Made by a program: the position numbers and the translations under genes. Below are positions 31,741 to 42,091 of a stretch of DNA of 64,000 nucleotides, one piece after another. The DNA is taken from NCBI RefSeq assembly GCF_030848805.1, contig NC_092364.1:11061650-11125649 (forward strand). The letters run 5' to 3'. The stretch is from Temnothorax longispinosus. Taxonomy: Eukaryota; Arthropoda; Insecta; Hymenoptera; Formicidae. The first letter of the stretch is position 1; each line of letters opens with the position of its first letter. The notes beneath the pieces were generated by a model. It saw nothing but the letters and a program-made list of their open reading frames with translations. It did no database searches and was not told where the DNA came from.

Positions 31741-32147
31741 TGTAGGAATAAAGATGGTATCCAATGTTTCGAAGGATATAAGAACAGTATAATGTTTATT
31801 ATAGGATGAGAATAACAGAATATGAGAGATACAAAAGGAACGTTAACACTCTCGCTCGATCTACGCTGAGGCTGAGCCTCGTTCAAACTCCGAAACTACA
31901 CACGACGCGAAACGTTACAATTCGACTTCTCGGCTCGAAGGCTTCTCTGTTACTATTCCCTGGGCAACGAACGCCCTTTGCTCGCTTGCTTTCGAAAAAC
32001 GACTCTCCACAAATTAACGTTCTGTTGTCATTAGACGATCGACTCTCTAATAGATTCTTCGCATGGCAACACGGCATCGCGATACGCGCGCGACACGCGA
32101 TACACACACATCTACGCTAACACAACTCGATACATTTCAATACTACA
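31741..32147 (-). repeat. 3' LTR of gypsy element
   Basis: 407 bp, nearly identical to 38463-38875. Confidence 0.95.
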
Positions 32148-32185
32148 CTCGGCCATTCTGCCATCACAATTGTCCTCAAGTGTGG

Positions 32186-33240
32186 TTACTCTTGGTCAGA
32201 ATTCTCCGCATCATCCACCCAAGGTTTCATATGGTCCGCTGACGTAGAGGTCCGTAGGGGACCTTCATGTTCTCCGACCTTACTCACTAAATATCTATCA
32301 TTACGCAGACAATTTTTGATAGCATAAGGACCTAAGTATTTCGGCATTAATTTCATTCCGGGTCCGAATTGAGTTTGCTTTATCGCTACCAAATCGTTCT
32401 CCTCGTATCGCTTGGGTTCTTTACGTCTCTTATTGTAATATCTCCGATTCTCCTGTTGAACTTTAAGAATATTTTGCTTTGCTAAAAGTCGTATTTCGTC
32501 TCTTTCATTCTGAAAAATAGTAGCTAACTCCGAATCAATTAATTCTTTAACTCGCGGGTTACTCTTAAGGCGCATATGCGTTCCTAAAAGTAAGTTAAAC
32601 GGTGTAAATCCCGTGCTTCTACTCGGTATCGAATTTATGTACTGTTGCGCAATATCTAAATACTTAAACCATTCATCTGATTTCGGCGTCGTCAATTTAG
32701 TCAGCAAAGGTATCAAAGTTCGGTTGATTCTCTCTACTTGACCATTAGATCGCGGTACGCCAGTCGTGATAAGTACATGCTCGATATTCTCTTGCTTACA
32801 ATATTCTTTAAACTCCTGAGATAAAAAGGCGGTGCCTCTATCAGAAATAATCCTTCTCGGATTTCCAAAAATCACAGCCTGTTTCTTAAGTCGATCTATT
32901 ACTTCTGATAAACATGTACTTTTAACGGCGTAAAACCAAACGAATTTACTGAACGCGTCTACAACTACAAAGATATGTCGATAATTCTTTTTCGTAGACG
33001 GCAAAGGACCCAAGTGATCGATATGATAAGTATCCAACAGTACACTGCCTTTATCGATCGTATGTAGCCAACCGTCTTGTTTACCTTTCTTCCGTTCCGC
33101 TAAAATACATTCAACACAATTAAATACTACCTTCTCGATTTTCGCACGCATATTCGCAAACCAGTAATCTCTTTTTACTAACAGCTCTGTTTTGTTAGTC
33201 GAGAAATGCCCTTGTTCATGTGCCGTATTATTTGTAACTG
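32186..33240 (-). pseudogene. Gypsy integrase
   Basis: It inserts the element's DNA into the host chromosome. The zinc-binding HHCC segment begins before the longest ORF (HEQGHFST near 33210, CVEC near 33115). The catalytic core has D in a DTYHIDHLGPLP block, D in SDRGTAF and E in NGQVERINRTL. A GPY/F-type module (KYLGPYAI) is near the C-terminus, which ends DDAENSDQE. All three catalytic residues are present. The domain is separated from RNase H by the solo LTR at 33241-35206, and one base is missing or gained near HEQGHF, so the polyprotein cannot be made from this copy. Confidence 0.9.
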
Positions 33241-35206
33241 TGTTTGAAATTGAAAAGGAAAGAGAGAGAGAGAGAGGTTGTGTTGTTGTTTTTTGCGGCC
33301 ATTAGTGGCAATCGTAATGCGATAGGTCAGGCCGCGCATTCTACGTAGGCCGGTGAAAAGGCGCGCAAGCGGCGCCGACAACGTTGCGTCCCAGGCGGCG
33401 AGGCGCAAGTTTACCGCGCATGCTTGAGCATGTTGGGAGGGGCGCGCAGCCCGGGCGAGCGAGCATTCATCTTCCGGACATCGTGCGTTACACATCCGTA
33501 GTAATCAGTTCTAATAAAATACGTAGTTGCGTCATCTTTTCACCATTAACGTGTAATCGAGTTGTGAGGTAGCCGAGATCTGTCTCTCCGTGTGCAGCAG
33601 CCAATATCACTGTCGTGTACGCAGCAAAAAAAAAGGACAACAACTATCGTCGCAGAAAGGAAGCCAGGGAAATACGTCCCGGCGAGCCATGCCTGCACGT
33701 GGAAAGCTCGAGAAAGGAAGCCATTTTCTGGAACGTTCGAAAAAGCCTGTTCAGGTGGAATACGAGAAGCTACTTACAAATCGAGAGGAAATCTGTCTGT
33801 GGCGTGGTCTGTAAGACTAGCTATAATTATTCGTCTATATTATCTGAGGAGAGCTTTACTGACAAGGTAACCAATTGTTTAACAATCTTGAGTAGAGACG
33901 TTAGAATTTCTTCTAACGTTACAATGAGGATCCTGATCAAAGGATCCTAAACTTATCTGAAGGTTATCCTTGTTTATCTGAGGAGATATAATAAGTTTCG
34001 CGAGTTGAGAGGAAAACATCCTCTCTTATTACAGGATTGTGCACAATTAATTTCGAGTCAAAATTGTATAACACTGAGCTCAGTCTAAGAGTCCATTAAT
34101 TAATTATTTCTTTGGTAGCAACCATTTTCTTTACAATGAAAAACTTTACTTCTTTCTTTTGTGCGATTAATTCGGTATAATCAATTATATAATATCTTTT
34201 GTAGTTAATTACGTTAACTTGCGTACATTCGTTACATTCACTACGAGAGTAGAATGTTTTACTTGCGAAATATATAAATCGTTTCAGGCGTTGTAATATA
34301 ATTATCAAATAACCGTTTGCGTGCGTTGATATAAATTCTCTTACTCAGATACTTTATATTATCCTAGTGATTATTTTGCGAATTATTCATTATCTAATAT
34401 TACGTTTATGCTGTGGTGAATTAATGTGTCAATCAAAGACTGAAGGCCTATTACAAGTTTTAATTCAGTAAACTCAGTGAGAAACTTATTGCTTGTGTTT
34501 TTGTTGTTGCATATGTTGTAGTAATCGCTTATGATGTAATCTATTTCCTTGCCTTAATTTATACACGAGTTAGATAATATTCAGTCAATATTCGAATTAC
34601 AAATAATATTCTTTACTAGACAGATGATAGTTATTCATGATTTCAAATAAAAGATTGATGCATTATTTCCCAGATTATACAAATTATAGCTGAATTGATA
34701 TTCTTGTTTTGAATTGATTTGTGTTTATGTTTCAAACGATCCTTTCTTTAGAAAAGAACAACTAATTCTGAGCTTGACTACGTCAAGAGAAATTATATGA
34801 GAACATACTATTACAATTCTTTTTATAATGAAGCTTGTTATATGATAAAGAAATACATCGGTAAAACTTCAAAGTATATTATGCTATTTCTTTAAAGAAA
34901 GGACTGTTCTATACTAATAATTTTATTTTGTCTTATACTTTGTACAGCTTATTTTCTTGTAAGATACCAAATTATTTTCTTTTGTATTGTAATTTTGTTC
35001 ACGAATACTGGGAAGGTTTTAGGGCAGTTTCCCTTCCCCTATGCAACAAATGTTGGTATTCTTTGTATAGTTCTGCCCGATCTAAATGTTCTTAATTACA
35101 TAAATCACGAAACGCAATTTCTCTCTCTCAATAAACGGATTCTTTTTATTTGTTCCTTCCTCATCAAATTCTCGAGATCAGGCTCGTGCGCGAGCTTGTG
35201 CAAACA
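33241..35206. repeat. Solo LTR inserted in integrase, 5 bp duplication
   Basis: 1,966 bp beginning TGTTTGAAATTG and ending GTGCAAACA. AACTG is directly outside both ends (33236-33240 and 35207-35211). Excision restores gypsy sequence from the VPKLMQ end of RNase H to the integrase zinc finger. It has a GC-rich 5' third and an AT-rich remainder. Short ORFs at 33590-33950 have no recognisable product. Confidence 0.85.
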
Positions 35207-37400
35207 AACTGCATAAGCTTCGGTACCACTAATCGCACATCGTTATCACACAATCTAAATAATAGTCCGTCACGCATAATATAATCTTTGGTAGAACCAC
35301 GATTCGCTAAATCGATAATTTGTCGCACTTTGCTATCTTTACTCTGCGCTTTCTTTAATTTAACAATTAATCCTTTATCGTCTTCATCTATCGCAAATAC
35401 ATTCGGTAACGGGTTACGACTAAGCGCATCTACATGGGTCATGCTTTTCCCTGCCCGATGTTCAATCGTATACGAGAATTCCTCGAGAAGCAATGCCCAT
35501 CTCGCTACTCTAACACATAAATTTTTCTTATTCATCGTTAACGTAAACGCGCGACAGTCCGTAACAATTTTAAATAGAATACCTAACACATAGACTCTAA
35601 ATTTCTGCAATGCTTTCACTATCGCAAGGACTTCGAGTTCGTAGCTATGATACTTTTCTTCGGCTTCCGTGGTTTTCCCACTCGCATAATACACTGGGTG
35701 AAACATTCGATCGTCGCTATTACGTTGCATTAAAATAGCACCGTACCCGTATTTAGATGCGTCTGTATGTAGCTCTGTTTCGCGATTCGGGCTGTACAAT
35801 TGCAATACCGGTTTATCGCTTAATAACCTTTTAAGTTCACGGAAAGCAGTTTTTCTTTTTCACCAAAATGAAACGGCTCATTCGCTCTTAACAAATTCGT
35901 CAACGGACGTGCAATCAATGAATATCCTAATATAAATTTTCGAAAATAACTCGTGAGGCCGATAAAACTTTGCACCTGCTTTACAGTACTCGGTTCCGGA
36001 AATCGCAACACAGCTTCCGTTTTACGCGGGGAGGGGCGGATAGTTCCGCTCTCGACAACATGTCCTAAGTATTCAACACTCTTTTGCAAAAAACAACATT
36101 TACTCCAATTAATAATTAGCCCGCATTCAGCGGCTGTCTCTAATACAATCTTTAATCGTCTCAAGCCTTCTTCTTCGTCTGACGACGGAATGATAACATC
36201 ATCTATATAACTCGAAGCAACTTTTGATTGAATAAGTACTCTAAGTAACGCATTAATATATTTTTGAAAAACTGCGGGTGAGTTACACAATCCGAAAGGA
36301 ACTACTAAAAATTCGTATTGCCCATCTGGTACGATAAATGAGGTATATTTACGACTGTCCTCGTCCAGTGGTACGTGAAAAAATCCGTTCTTAAGATCAA
36401 GAGTGGTAAAAACTTTGGCATCTTGTAACGAATCTATTTGATCTTCGATAAGCGGTAATGGAAATCGATCTTTCACGATCTTCTTATTAAGTTCTCTATA
36501 GTCTACACATAATCGCGTTGCGCCGTTTTTTTTCTTAACTAGTACTACCGGACTCGCGTACTCAGATAATGATGGCTGTATAATGTCGCCCCGCAACCAT
36601 TCTTTAATATGCGCGTTTACTTCGTCTTTTTCCGCTTTGGATAATCGTCGCGGTCGCTGATACACAGGTTGATCATCCTTGACTACAATCGTCATTTTAA
36701 TGCCTACGTCGCGAGTTTTTACGGGCTTATATGCTTCAATTAAATTTTCAACTTCGCGCCTATGCTCTTTATTCGCGATATTTGATACGTCAACTTCGTT
36801 CATTCCGCAGTCGTAATCGATACTTAAGATTTCGGGAACAACGTCAGTCTCTTGTACCGTTTTTTCTATTTTCGCAATCGTTACTTCTCCTTCTCTTGCT
36901 CTAAGATCTATGGTGTTCAAGAAATCCGCACCGATCAATAATTCATGCTGCATTAGATCGTCGGGAATTACATAAATGTCTATTGAGAATCTATTATCAT
37001 CGACAACCAAATTCGCGGAAAATCTACCTAACGTTGTGTTATTCGGCGCTCCTACTCCACGAAAACGTATTTCACCTTGCTCGAACGGCGGTGAGTCTAA
37101 TTTAATATACTTGTCTTCTCGCATCAAAGTCAAATCACTACCGGTGTCTATTAACGCGGTGGTCTCGAATCCGTTTACTAAAACTTTCTTTCGATATTTT
37201 TTACGCGCGGATCTCGACACGCTACACACTTCTTTCGGCACGACTTTCGGAGTATGCTTTTTTGGACACTGCGCGGCCACATGTCCATACTCACGGCACT
37301 CGAAACACGCCTTTTTCTTTCGTCGGGCACTCTGCTGCGAGATGCGTCGCTGCACCACAGGAATGGCATCTTCTTCTCTGATGGCCGTCTTTCTGCGTCG
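35207..37400 (-). pseudogene. Gypsy Pol: protease, reverse transcriptase, RNase H
   Basis: Frame 35820-37358 has, in order, the zinc knuckle CFECREYGHVAAQC, the protease active site ALIDTGSDLTLM, RT motifs (a PVYQRPRRLS lead, LCVDYRELN, FTTLDLKNGFFHVP, FGLCNSPAVFQ, catalytic YIDD, and a GLTSYFRKFI block). Frame 35207-35805 has RNase H (HTDASKYGYGAIL, ELEVLAIVKAL, TDCRAF, HVDALSR). The catalytic residues are intact. A one-base frameshift near 35820-35850 separates RT and RNase H. The pol frame overlaps gag from about 37178 to 37400, so gag-pol expression normally needs a frameshift. No ATG starts this frame. Confidence 0.92.
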
Positions 37401-38353
37401 TAGTCGTAGCTCCTACCTTCTTCGTCGCTGGGCTTGGCAAATCGCTTCTGGTCGCCGTTCTTCGGGATTGCGCCGCTATCCGTCTTTCCTCGTAACATCA
37501 CTTTGTCAAACGCTTTTCGTAACGAGGCTGCCGAATTAAATCTTTGAATGCGCGCCTGATCACGAAGCGTCGGGTCCGGAATTCCGTCTATGAGATAGTC
37601 CACCATGTCCTCTGGGCCGATGGATACTTGATTCGCAAGTATCATTTTCTCGTGAAAGTACTCGCTGAAACTTTCACCTTGTTTCCAGGAACGTTCTTCA
37701 AATTTCTTCCGCAAAGCCACTCTGCTCGGTCGATGGAAGAACATCGTTCTCATCTGCGCTAACAAATCTTCAAGATTCATCTGAAGAAATCCGGGCTTTG
37801 AATAGAACCACTCGCTCGCCTTGCTTTTCAGCCTCTTGCCCACTAAAATTTTCGCTTCGCTTTCATCAAGTTCGTATGTCGTCTTCAATAATTGCAATTG
37901 CTGTTTCCATGTTTTGTAGCAGTCGTTGTTTCCATGGAAGGGACTTAACAAATCCGCGATAGCTTGAACGTCCGTCCTAGGCCGCCTTGACTCGGTTACC
38001 GACGACGCTCTCGATGAATTGCCGTCCACTGGCTGATTTCGCTGTTGAATATGAAGCAACTCTATCTCCTTGCGCGCCAACGCGAGCTCTCGTTCGGCTA
38101 ACTCTGCTTGTTTCCTCGCGAGTTCCAACTCACGTTGATCGCACTGCACTGATCCGGAAGGCATTCCAGCAGCGGCTGCATCGGTTTCACGGGCATCATC
38201 GTCTCGTCTTTCTTTGTCCGAAATCCACGAGCCGTTCGGGTCTTTTTCCATAAGCCTGTTAAACAACTCGGCTTTCGTCCCGGTTGTAATCAAACCTAAG
38301 GACTTGCATTTATCTCTCAACGCTTGCGCTGAGAAATCGTCAACCCTCTTCAT
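37178..38353 (-). CDS. Gypsy Gag with N-terminal SAP domain (391 aa)
   Basis: The ATG is at 38353, about 110 bases from the primer site. Residues about 4-35 form a SAP motif (LRDKCKSLGLITTGTKAELF), a DNA-binding fold. A Q/E/R-rich coiled coil follows (about residues 70-105), then a Gag capsid core (ADLLSPFHGNNDCYKTWKQQ, LKSKASEWFYSKP, MRTMFFHRPSRVALRKKFEE, VSIGPEDMVDYLIDGIPDP). The reading ends in a basic tail that overlaps the pol frame; the zinc knuckle is in the overlapping frame, so the natural product probably shifts frame near 37360-37400. The ORF is intact to that point. Confidence 0.85.
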   Translation of the reverse strand: MKRVDDFSAQALRDKCKSLGLITTGTKAELFNRLMEKDPNGSWISDKERRDDDARETDAAAAGMPSGSVQCDQRELELARKQAELAERELALARKEIELLHIQQRNQPVDGNSSRASSVTESRRPRTDVQAIADLLSPFHGNNDCYKTWKQQLQLLKTTYELDESEAKILVGKRLKSKASEWFYSKPGFLQMNLEDLLAQMRTMFFHRPSRVALRKKFEERSWKQGESFSEYFHEKMILANQVSIGPEDMVDYLIDGIPDPTLRDQARIQRFNSAASLRKAFDKVMLRGKTDSGAIPKNGDQKRFAKPSDEEGRSYDYDAERRPSEKKMPFLWCSDASRSRVPDERKRRVSSAVSMDMWPRSVQKSILRKSCRKKCVACRDPRVKNIERKF

Positions 38354-38462
38354 CGTACGGTTTCACAAGCACATCACACGTTCACAGATCACACCAATGG
38401 AGTTTCGTCTCTCTCTCAATCCTGGTTCTGGCTTTCTCAATCCCGGACGAGCCCCCCAAGTT

Positions 38463-38875
38463 TGTAGGAATAAAGATGGTATCCAATGTTTCGAAGGATA
38501 TAAGAACAGTATAATGTTTATTATAGGATGAGAATAACAGAATATGAGAGATACAAAAGGAACACTCTCGTTAACACTCTCGCTCGATCTACGCTGAGAC
38601 TGAGCCTCGTTCAAACTCCGAAACTACACACGACGCGAAACGTTACAATTCGACTTCTCGGCTCGAAGGCTTCTCTGTTACTATTCCCTGGGCAACGAAC
38701 TCCCTTTGCTCGCTTGCTTTCGAAAAACGACTCTCCACAAATTAACGTTCTGTTGTCATTAGACGATCGACTCTCTAATAGATTCTTCGCATGGCAACAC
38801 GGCATCGCGACACGCGCGCGACACGCGATACACACACATCTACGCTAACACAACTCGATACATTTCAATACTACA
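38463..38875 (-). repeat. 5' LTR of gypsy element
   Basis: 413 bp. It differs from the other LTR mainly by an extra 6 bases near 38565. Confidence 0.95.
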
Positions 38876-39532
38876 TAATATAATATTAATATAATAATGT
38901 TAACAATATATGAGAACGCCTAAAGACGCTACCTGACAAAATAAAGAATTTTTTTAATGAATTGAATCAAAGTTGAAAAATAATTAAAAATCTAATTTAA
39001 AGAAACAAATCTAAAAAAAATCAATCTTTACTTTATGTATGTGCATATATGTTCACGGAGTAAGTTATAGTACTATATTTTCTATTATTCTTATAATATT
39101 TCTGCAATGTTGTTCTAATATTTCAACGAAATGTTGCAATTGTCTCTACAACATTGCATTGCAACTTGTAACGTTCCTGCATTCTCTTGCAAGCTTCATG
39201 CTATACGGGTCTGTTTAATTAAGAAAAACTCAAAAAATAAGAATAAAATTGTGTACCAAATTTGGTCTTAAAATAACGTCTAATTCATGTCCTTTTCATG
39301 ACGTCATACTTTCGTCCACAATAAGACGCCAAATACACGTCATATAAATGACATATGACGTCTTGGACGAAAAATGACCTCAAATTGACGTCAAAAAGAC
39401 CATGTGCGCTACCTGGGATATGACCCTATTAAGAGCTGACACCTTCCGTACGTCTGTTAACAATAAGTGTAACATATGTAGACAATACGAAACGTCTTCA
39501 TCAATCAATGTTGTAGCACAGTGCGGAAGGTG

Positions 39533-39586
39533 ACTGACTCAAGAGCCAGGGGTTTCAGGATCTAATCCAGCGGTGGTAAGCAAATT
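39533..39586 (+). other. tRNA-related segment
   Basis: GACTCAAGAGCCAGGGG followed by a GATCTAATCC block resembles a degraded acceptor/T-arm arrangement, laid out like that at 29262-29322. Too diverged to assign. Confidence 0.3.
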
Positions 39587-39886
39587 TTCTAAGTACAATA
39601 TAAATTTATTTAATTAAGCTTGCACGTAATCAAGATTTTCAGCAATAAAATAATGTTTAACGAGAGAAGTAAATTTTATATTTTATTTTGTAGTATATCC
39701 AAAAAATTGTAGTTATTCATAAAAATTTCTACGTAAATTTATGAAAAAAAACAAACATGGCCCAAATCACGTACTTTTGACGTAAAAATTACGTAAAAAT
39801 AGCCTGAAAAGTTGTAATTATATTATAAGAAATTGTAGTTTTCGCATAATTTTTGCGTAAAAATTTATAAAATTATTTTCACCAGG

Positions 39887-39946
39887 GAAACCTGGTTCCT
39901 CAGATTACGAGTCTGGCGCTCTACCACTAGACCACACCGCCGCCCT
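39887..39946 (-). other. tRNA-like pseudogene / SINE head (anticodon-like CGT)
   Basis: The minus strand reads GGCGGTGTGGTCTAGTGGTA, GAGCGCCAGACTCGTAATCT, GAGGAACCAGG. The A box (TGGTCTAGTGG) and a 7-base CTCGTAA loop are good. The T-arm B box (GGTTCGANNCC) is missing and the sequence instead runs into TTTCCCTGGTGAAAATAAT, which is shared with the repeat near 30090. It is a truncated tRNA fused to a repeat, not a working tRNA gene. Confidence 0.55.
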
Positions 39947-39970
39947 CACATCCCTAATTATAATATAATA

Positions 39971-41580
39971 AATTCTCGTTAACACGAACCCTGTTAACAC
40001 AAACACTTGGTTAACCCGAACTAAAATTTGAGTCCCGGCAGACTTGTACAGGTTTTTATGGACTTTTCTCCCGGTTAACGCATAATTCGGTTAAGGGACT
40101 GGTAAGATTTGAACGGCCGAAAATTGGGTAAAATTCAAATATCGTTTGTGGACAAACAAATAAACATACATAAATTTTTTTTAAAGCAAGTTATTAGTGC
40201 TTTCTTAACGAACTAAACGAGACGTAAAAGTTCCAAAAATATAAATAATTAAGGGTGATATTGATGATTGAAGGCGATCGCGCGATTTGCGCACTGCTCT
40301 GTTCTTGCCACGATTCCTGGTGAACGAGCTGGAATTTTTCAATTTTTTGGTGCCATTTTATTCGTGAGATTTCCCTCTATAAACTGAACCTAAAGTCTAA
40401 AAGAGTACGTTAAGATTACAACAATGACAGCCAAAAAAGAAAAAATTTCGAAAAAATTAAGTTATTTGTTGTTAAAACAGTTATACAAAATTAATTTTTG
40501 TGCGCTAAAATAGGTTTAGTTTATAAAGAAATACGTTATCTTTATTAAAAAAAATAAAAAAAAAATCAAGTCGATGTCTGCAGCCGTTCGTGAGTTATCG
40601 TGGCAAAACTAGCGAAAAATGCCATTTCGAGAAAAACACGGTTAAAGTTTAGAGAAACGCGGACTCTTTGCCAGCCAACGCTCACTTTTTTAACTTTCCT
40701 GAGCTCAATTTTGCGAATTTTTCAAAAAACTAAACTGGGAAATATTCTTAAAGAATCATACTATCAGAATATGTAAAAAAACAAAAAATCAAATTTTTCG
40801 AAATTTCAAACCCAACCCTTAACACGAACTTCGAACTTTTTGGTCCGTGCAGAGAAAAGTTCTCGGTTAATCCTCGCAAATCGCGTATAAGTATTGAATA
40901 ATATGTAAACAATATTATATTATAATATTATCATCATGTATGTTATGTTTTACACATCACATTTATCAAAATAATAGCGCTTTGTTAGTTTTCCACGATG
41001 AGCAAGCAAAAGCAGACGTGGATTGATATTGATTTGAAAAAAAAGTTGAAATATTACAAGAAGTTAAAATAAATGATTAAAAAGTTGATTAAAAACCGAG
41101 ATTGTTAAATATTTAAATATAATCAACGCTCTCAAGGATAATAAAAAATAAAGAACTAATATGAGACAATTGCATCAGGAACCGTTACTGCGGAAGCTAA
41201 ACGCATTTGCAGAGCACAACATGAAAATGTCAAAACTAAATTATTAAATTAGTTTAATCATATGCAAGTTTAAAATATTTCAATAAGTGGACCGCTAATT
41301 CAGGAAAAAGCGATATCTATAGCAGATAATTTAGGTGTCAAAAATTTTAATTGTTTAAGTGGTTGGTTGTGGAGATTCCAAGTTCGTAAAAGTTATATAT
41401 TTTATTTAAGTTGCTGTGTAAATAATAAAGAATATATTATAGATGTAATACTATCTACTAAATGTTATTAGTTGATCTCGTTAACACAAACGAATTCGTG
41501 TTTCCTCTTTAACCCGAACACCTGGTTAACACGAACTCAAATCCCGGTCCCTTCGAGTTTGTGTTAACGAGGGTTTACTG
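39971..41580 (+). mobile_element. Tigger/pogo-like DNA transposon remnant
   Basis: The right end, read inward, is CAGTAAACCCTCGTTAACAC, with TA at 41581. The left end is a decayed AATTCTCGTTAACACGAAC with TA at 39969. Subterminal GTTAACACGAAC words repeat on both sides, as usual for Tigger elements. Only N-terminal transposase scraps survive: MSKQKQTWID at 40998 and a GWLWRFQVRK CENP-B-type DNA-binding helix at about 41360-41390. A TTAA element occupies 40095-40818. Confidence 0.8.
40095..40818 (+). mobile_element. TTAA-bounded element 3, uninterrupted copy
   Basis: TTAA at 40091-40094 and 40819-40822. Left end GGGACTGGTAAGATTTGAAC; right end the complement of GGGTTGGGTTTGAAATTTCG. 724 bp, non-coding. 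It is the reference that shows the 7.5-16.7 kb copy to be interrupted twice. Confidence 0.85.
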
Positions 41581-41671
41581 TAGTTATAATAGTCTCTAAT
41601 TATTATAGTTATTACATCAGAACTATATAATTATTCTTCAACTCAATGTTCTTAATAATTATGCATTTTAG

Positions 41672-41962
41672 AGCACTTTGGTGTTTTATGATTGGAGTTA
41701 TATTGCTGATTAGTATATGTGGATATGCTGGTATGCTGATTTATGCTTGGTATTATGAATGTGATCCACTTACGACCAAGGTAACATTTATATTTAGTTT
41801 TTAACATATTTGAATATTAAATTTGATATTAACTGATCTTTGTGTAACACAGCTGGCACGTGCTAAGGATCAGTTATTACCGTTGTTAGTTATGAACGTT
41901 CTAGGAGAATTTCCAGGATTGCCTGGTCTCTTTGTGGCTGGTGTATTTAGCGCCGCACTTAG
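41672..41962 (+). CDS. SLC5 sodium/solute cotransporter, two internal exons
   Basis: Exons 41672-41780 and 41853-41962, with AG acceptors and donors GTAACA and GTAGCT. Phases join exactly (1+36 codons, then 36 codons+2). The encoded segment spans a transmembrane helix (CFMIGVILLISICGYAGMLI), the YYECDPL block, then a DQLLPLLVMNVLGEFPGLPG helix and GLFVAGVFSAAL. This order is diagnostic of SMCT/SMVT-type SLC5 proteins, plasma-membrane Na+-coupled carriers of monocarboxylates or vitamins. Substrate cannot be told from this part. No upstream exon was recognised. The next exon follows a 6 kb intron. No stop or frameshift is seen. Confidence 0.92.
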
Positions 41963-42091
41963 GTAGCTATATTTATACGTTTTAATATAATTAAAACAAA
42001 ATAGAATAAGATATAGGTTTATGTAGATTACGGGATCAAGAAAAATTGTCTAAAAAATAAACAAATTTTAAACAACTGCAACTTTGTTTAA

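Larger units (their letters stand above)
31741..38875 (-). mobile_element. Gypsy-type LTR retrotransposon, nearly complete, minus strand
   Basis: LTRs of 407 and 413 bp begin TGTAGGAATAAAG and end AATACTACA. TAAT flanks both sides. The two LTRs differ by about three substitutions and one 6 bp indel, so insertion was recent. Primer site: reading the minus strand from the right LTR, TTGGGGGGCTCGTCCGGGAT, which fits a tRNA-Pro-type site with one extra G. Gag, knuckle, protease, RT, RNase H and integrase follow in the normal order. Coding is broken by frameshifts and by a solo LTR within the integrase start (33241-35206). Confidence 0.93.
31169..39417. mobile_element. GACGTC-rich MITE (CCCAGGTAG ends), split by SINE and gypsy element
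   Basis: The left part (31169 to about 31400) and right part (about 39230-39417) are opposite in orientation, with ends CCCAGGTAG and CTACCTGGG. Both are dense in GACGTC and TGACGTCA words. All of 31741-38875 is a later LTR element. Similar termini (CCCAGATAGCAC) occur at 45361. Confidence 0.65.

Noticed and set aside
33590..33950. Three overlapping + strand ORFs
   Set aside because: They lie inside a solo LTR, are open in three frames at once and have no recognisable domain.
39887..39946. Functional tRNA-Thr(CGT)
   Set aside because: Good A box and anticodon loop, but the T arm and B box are replaced by repeat sequence.
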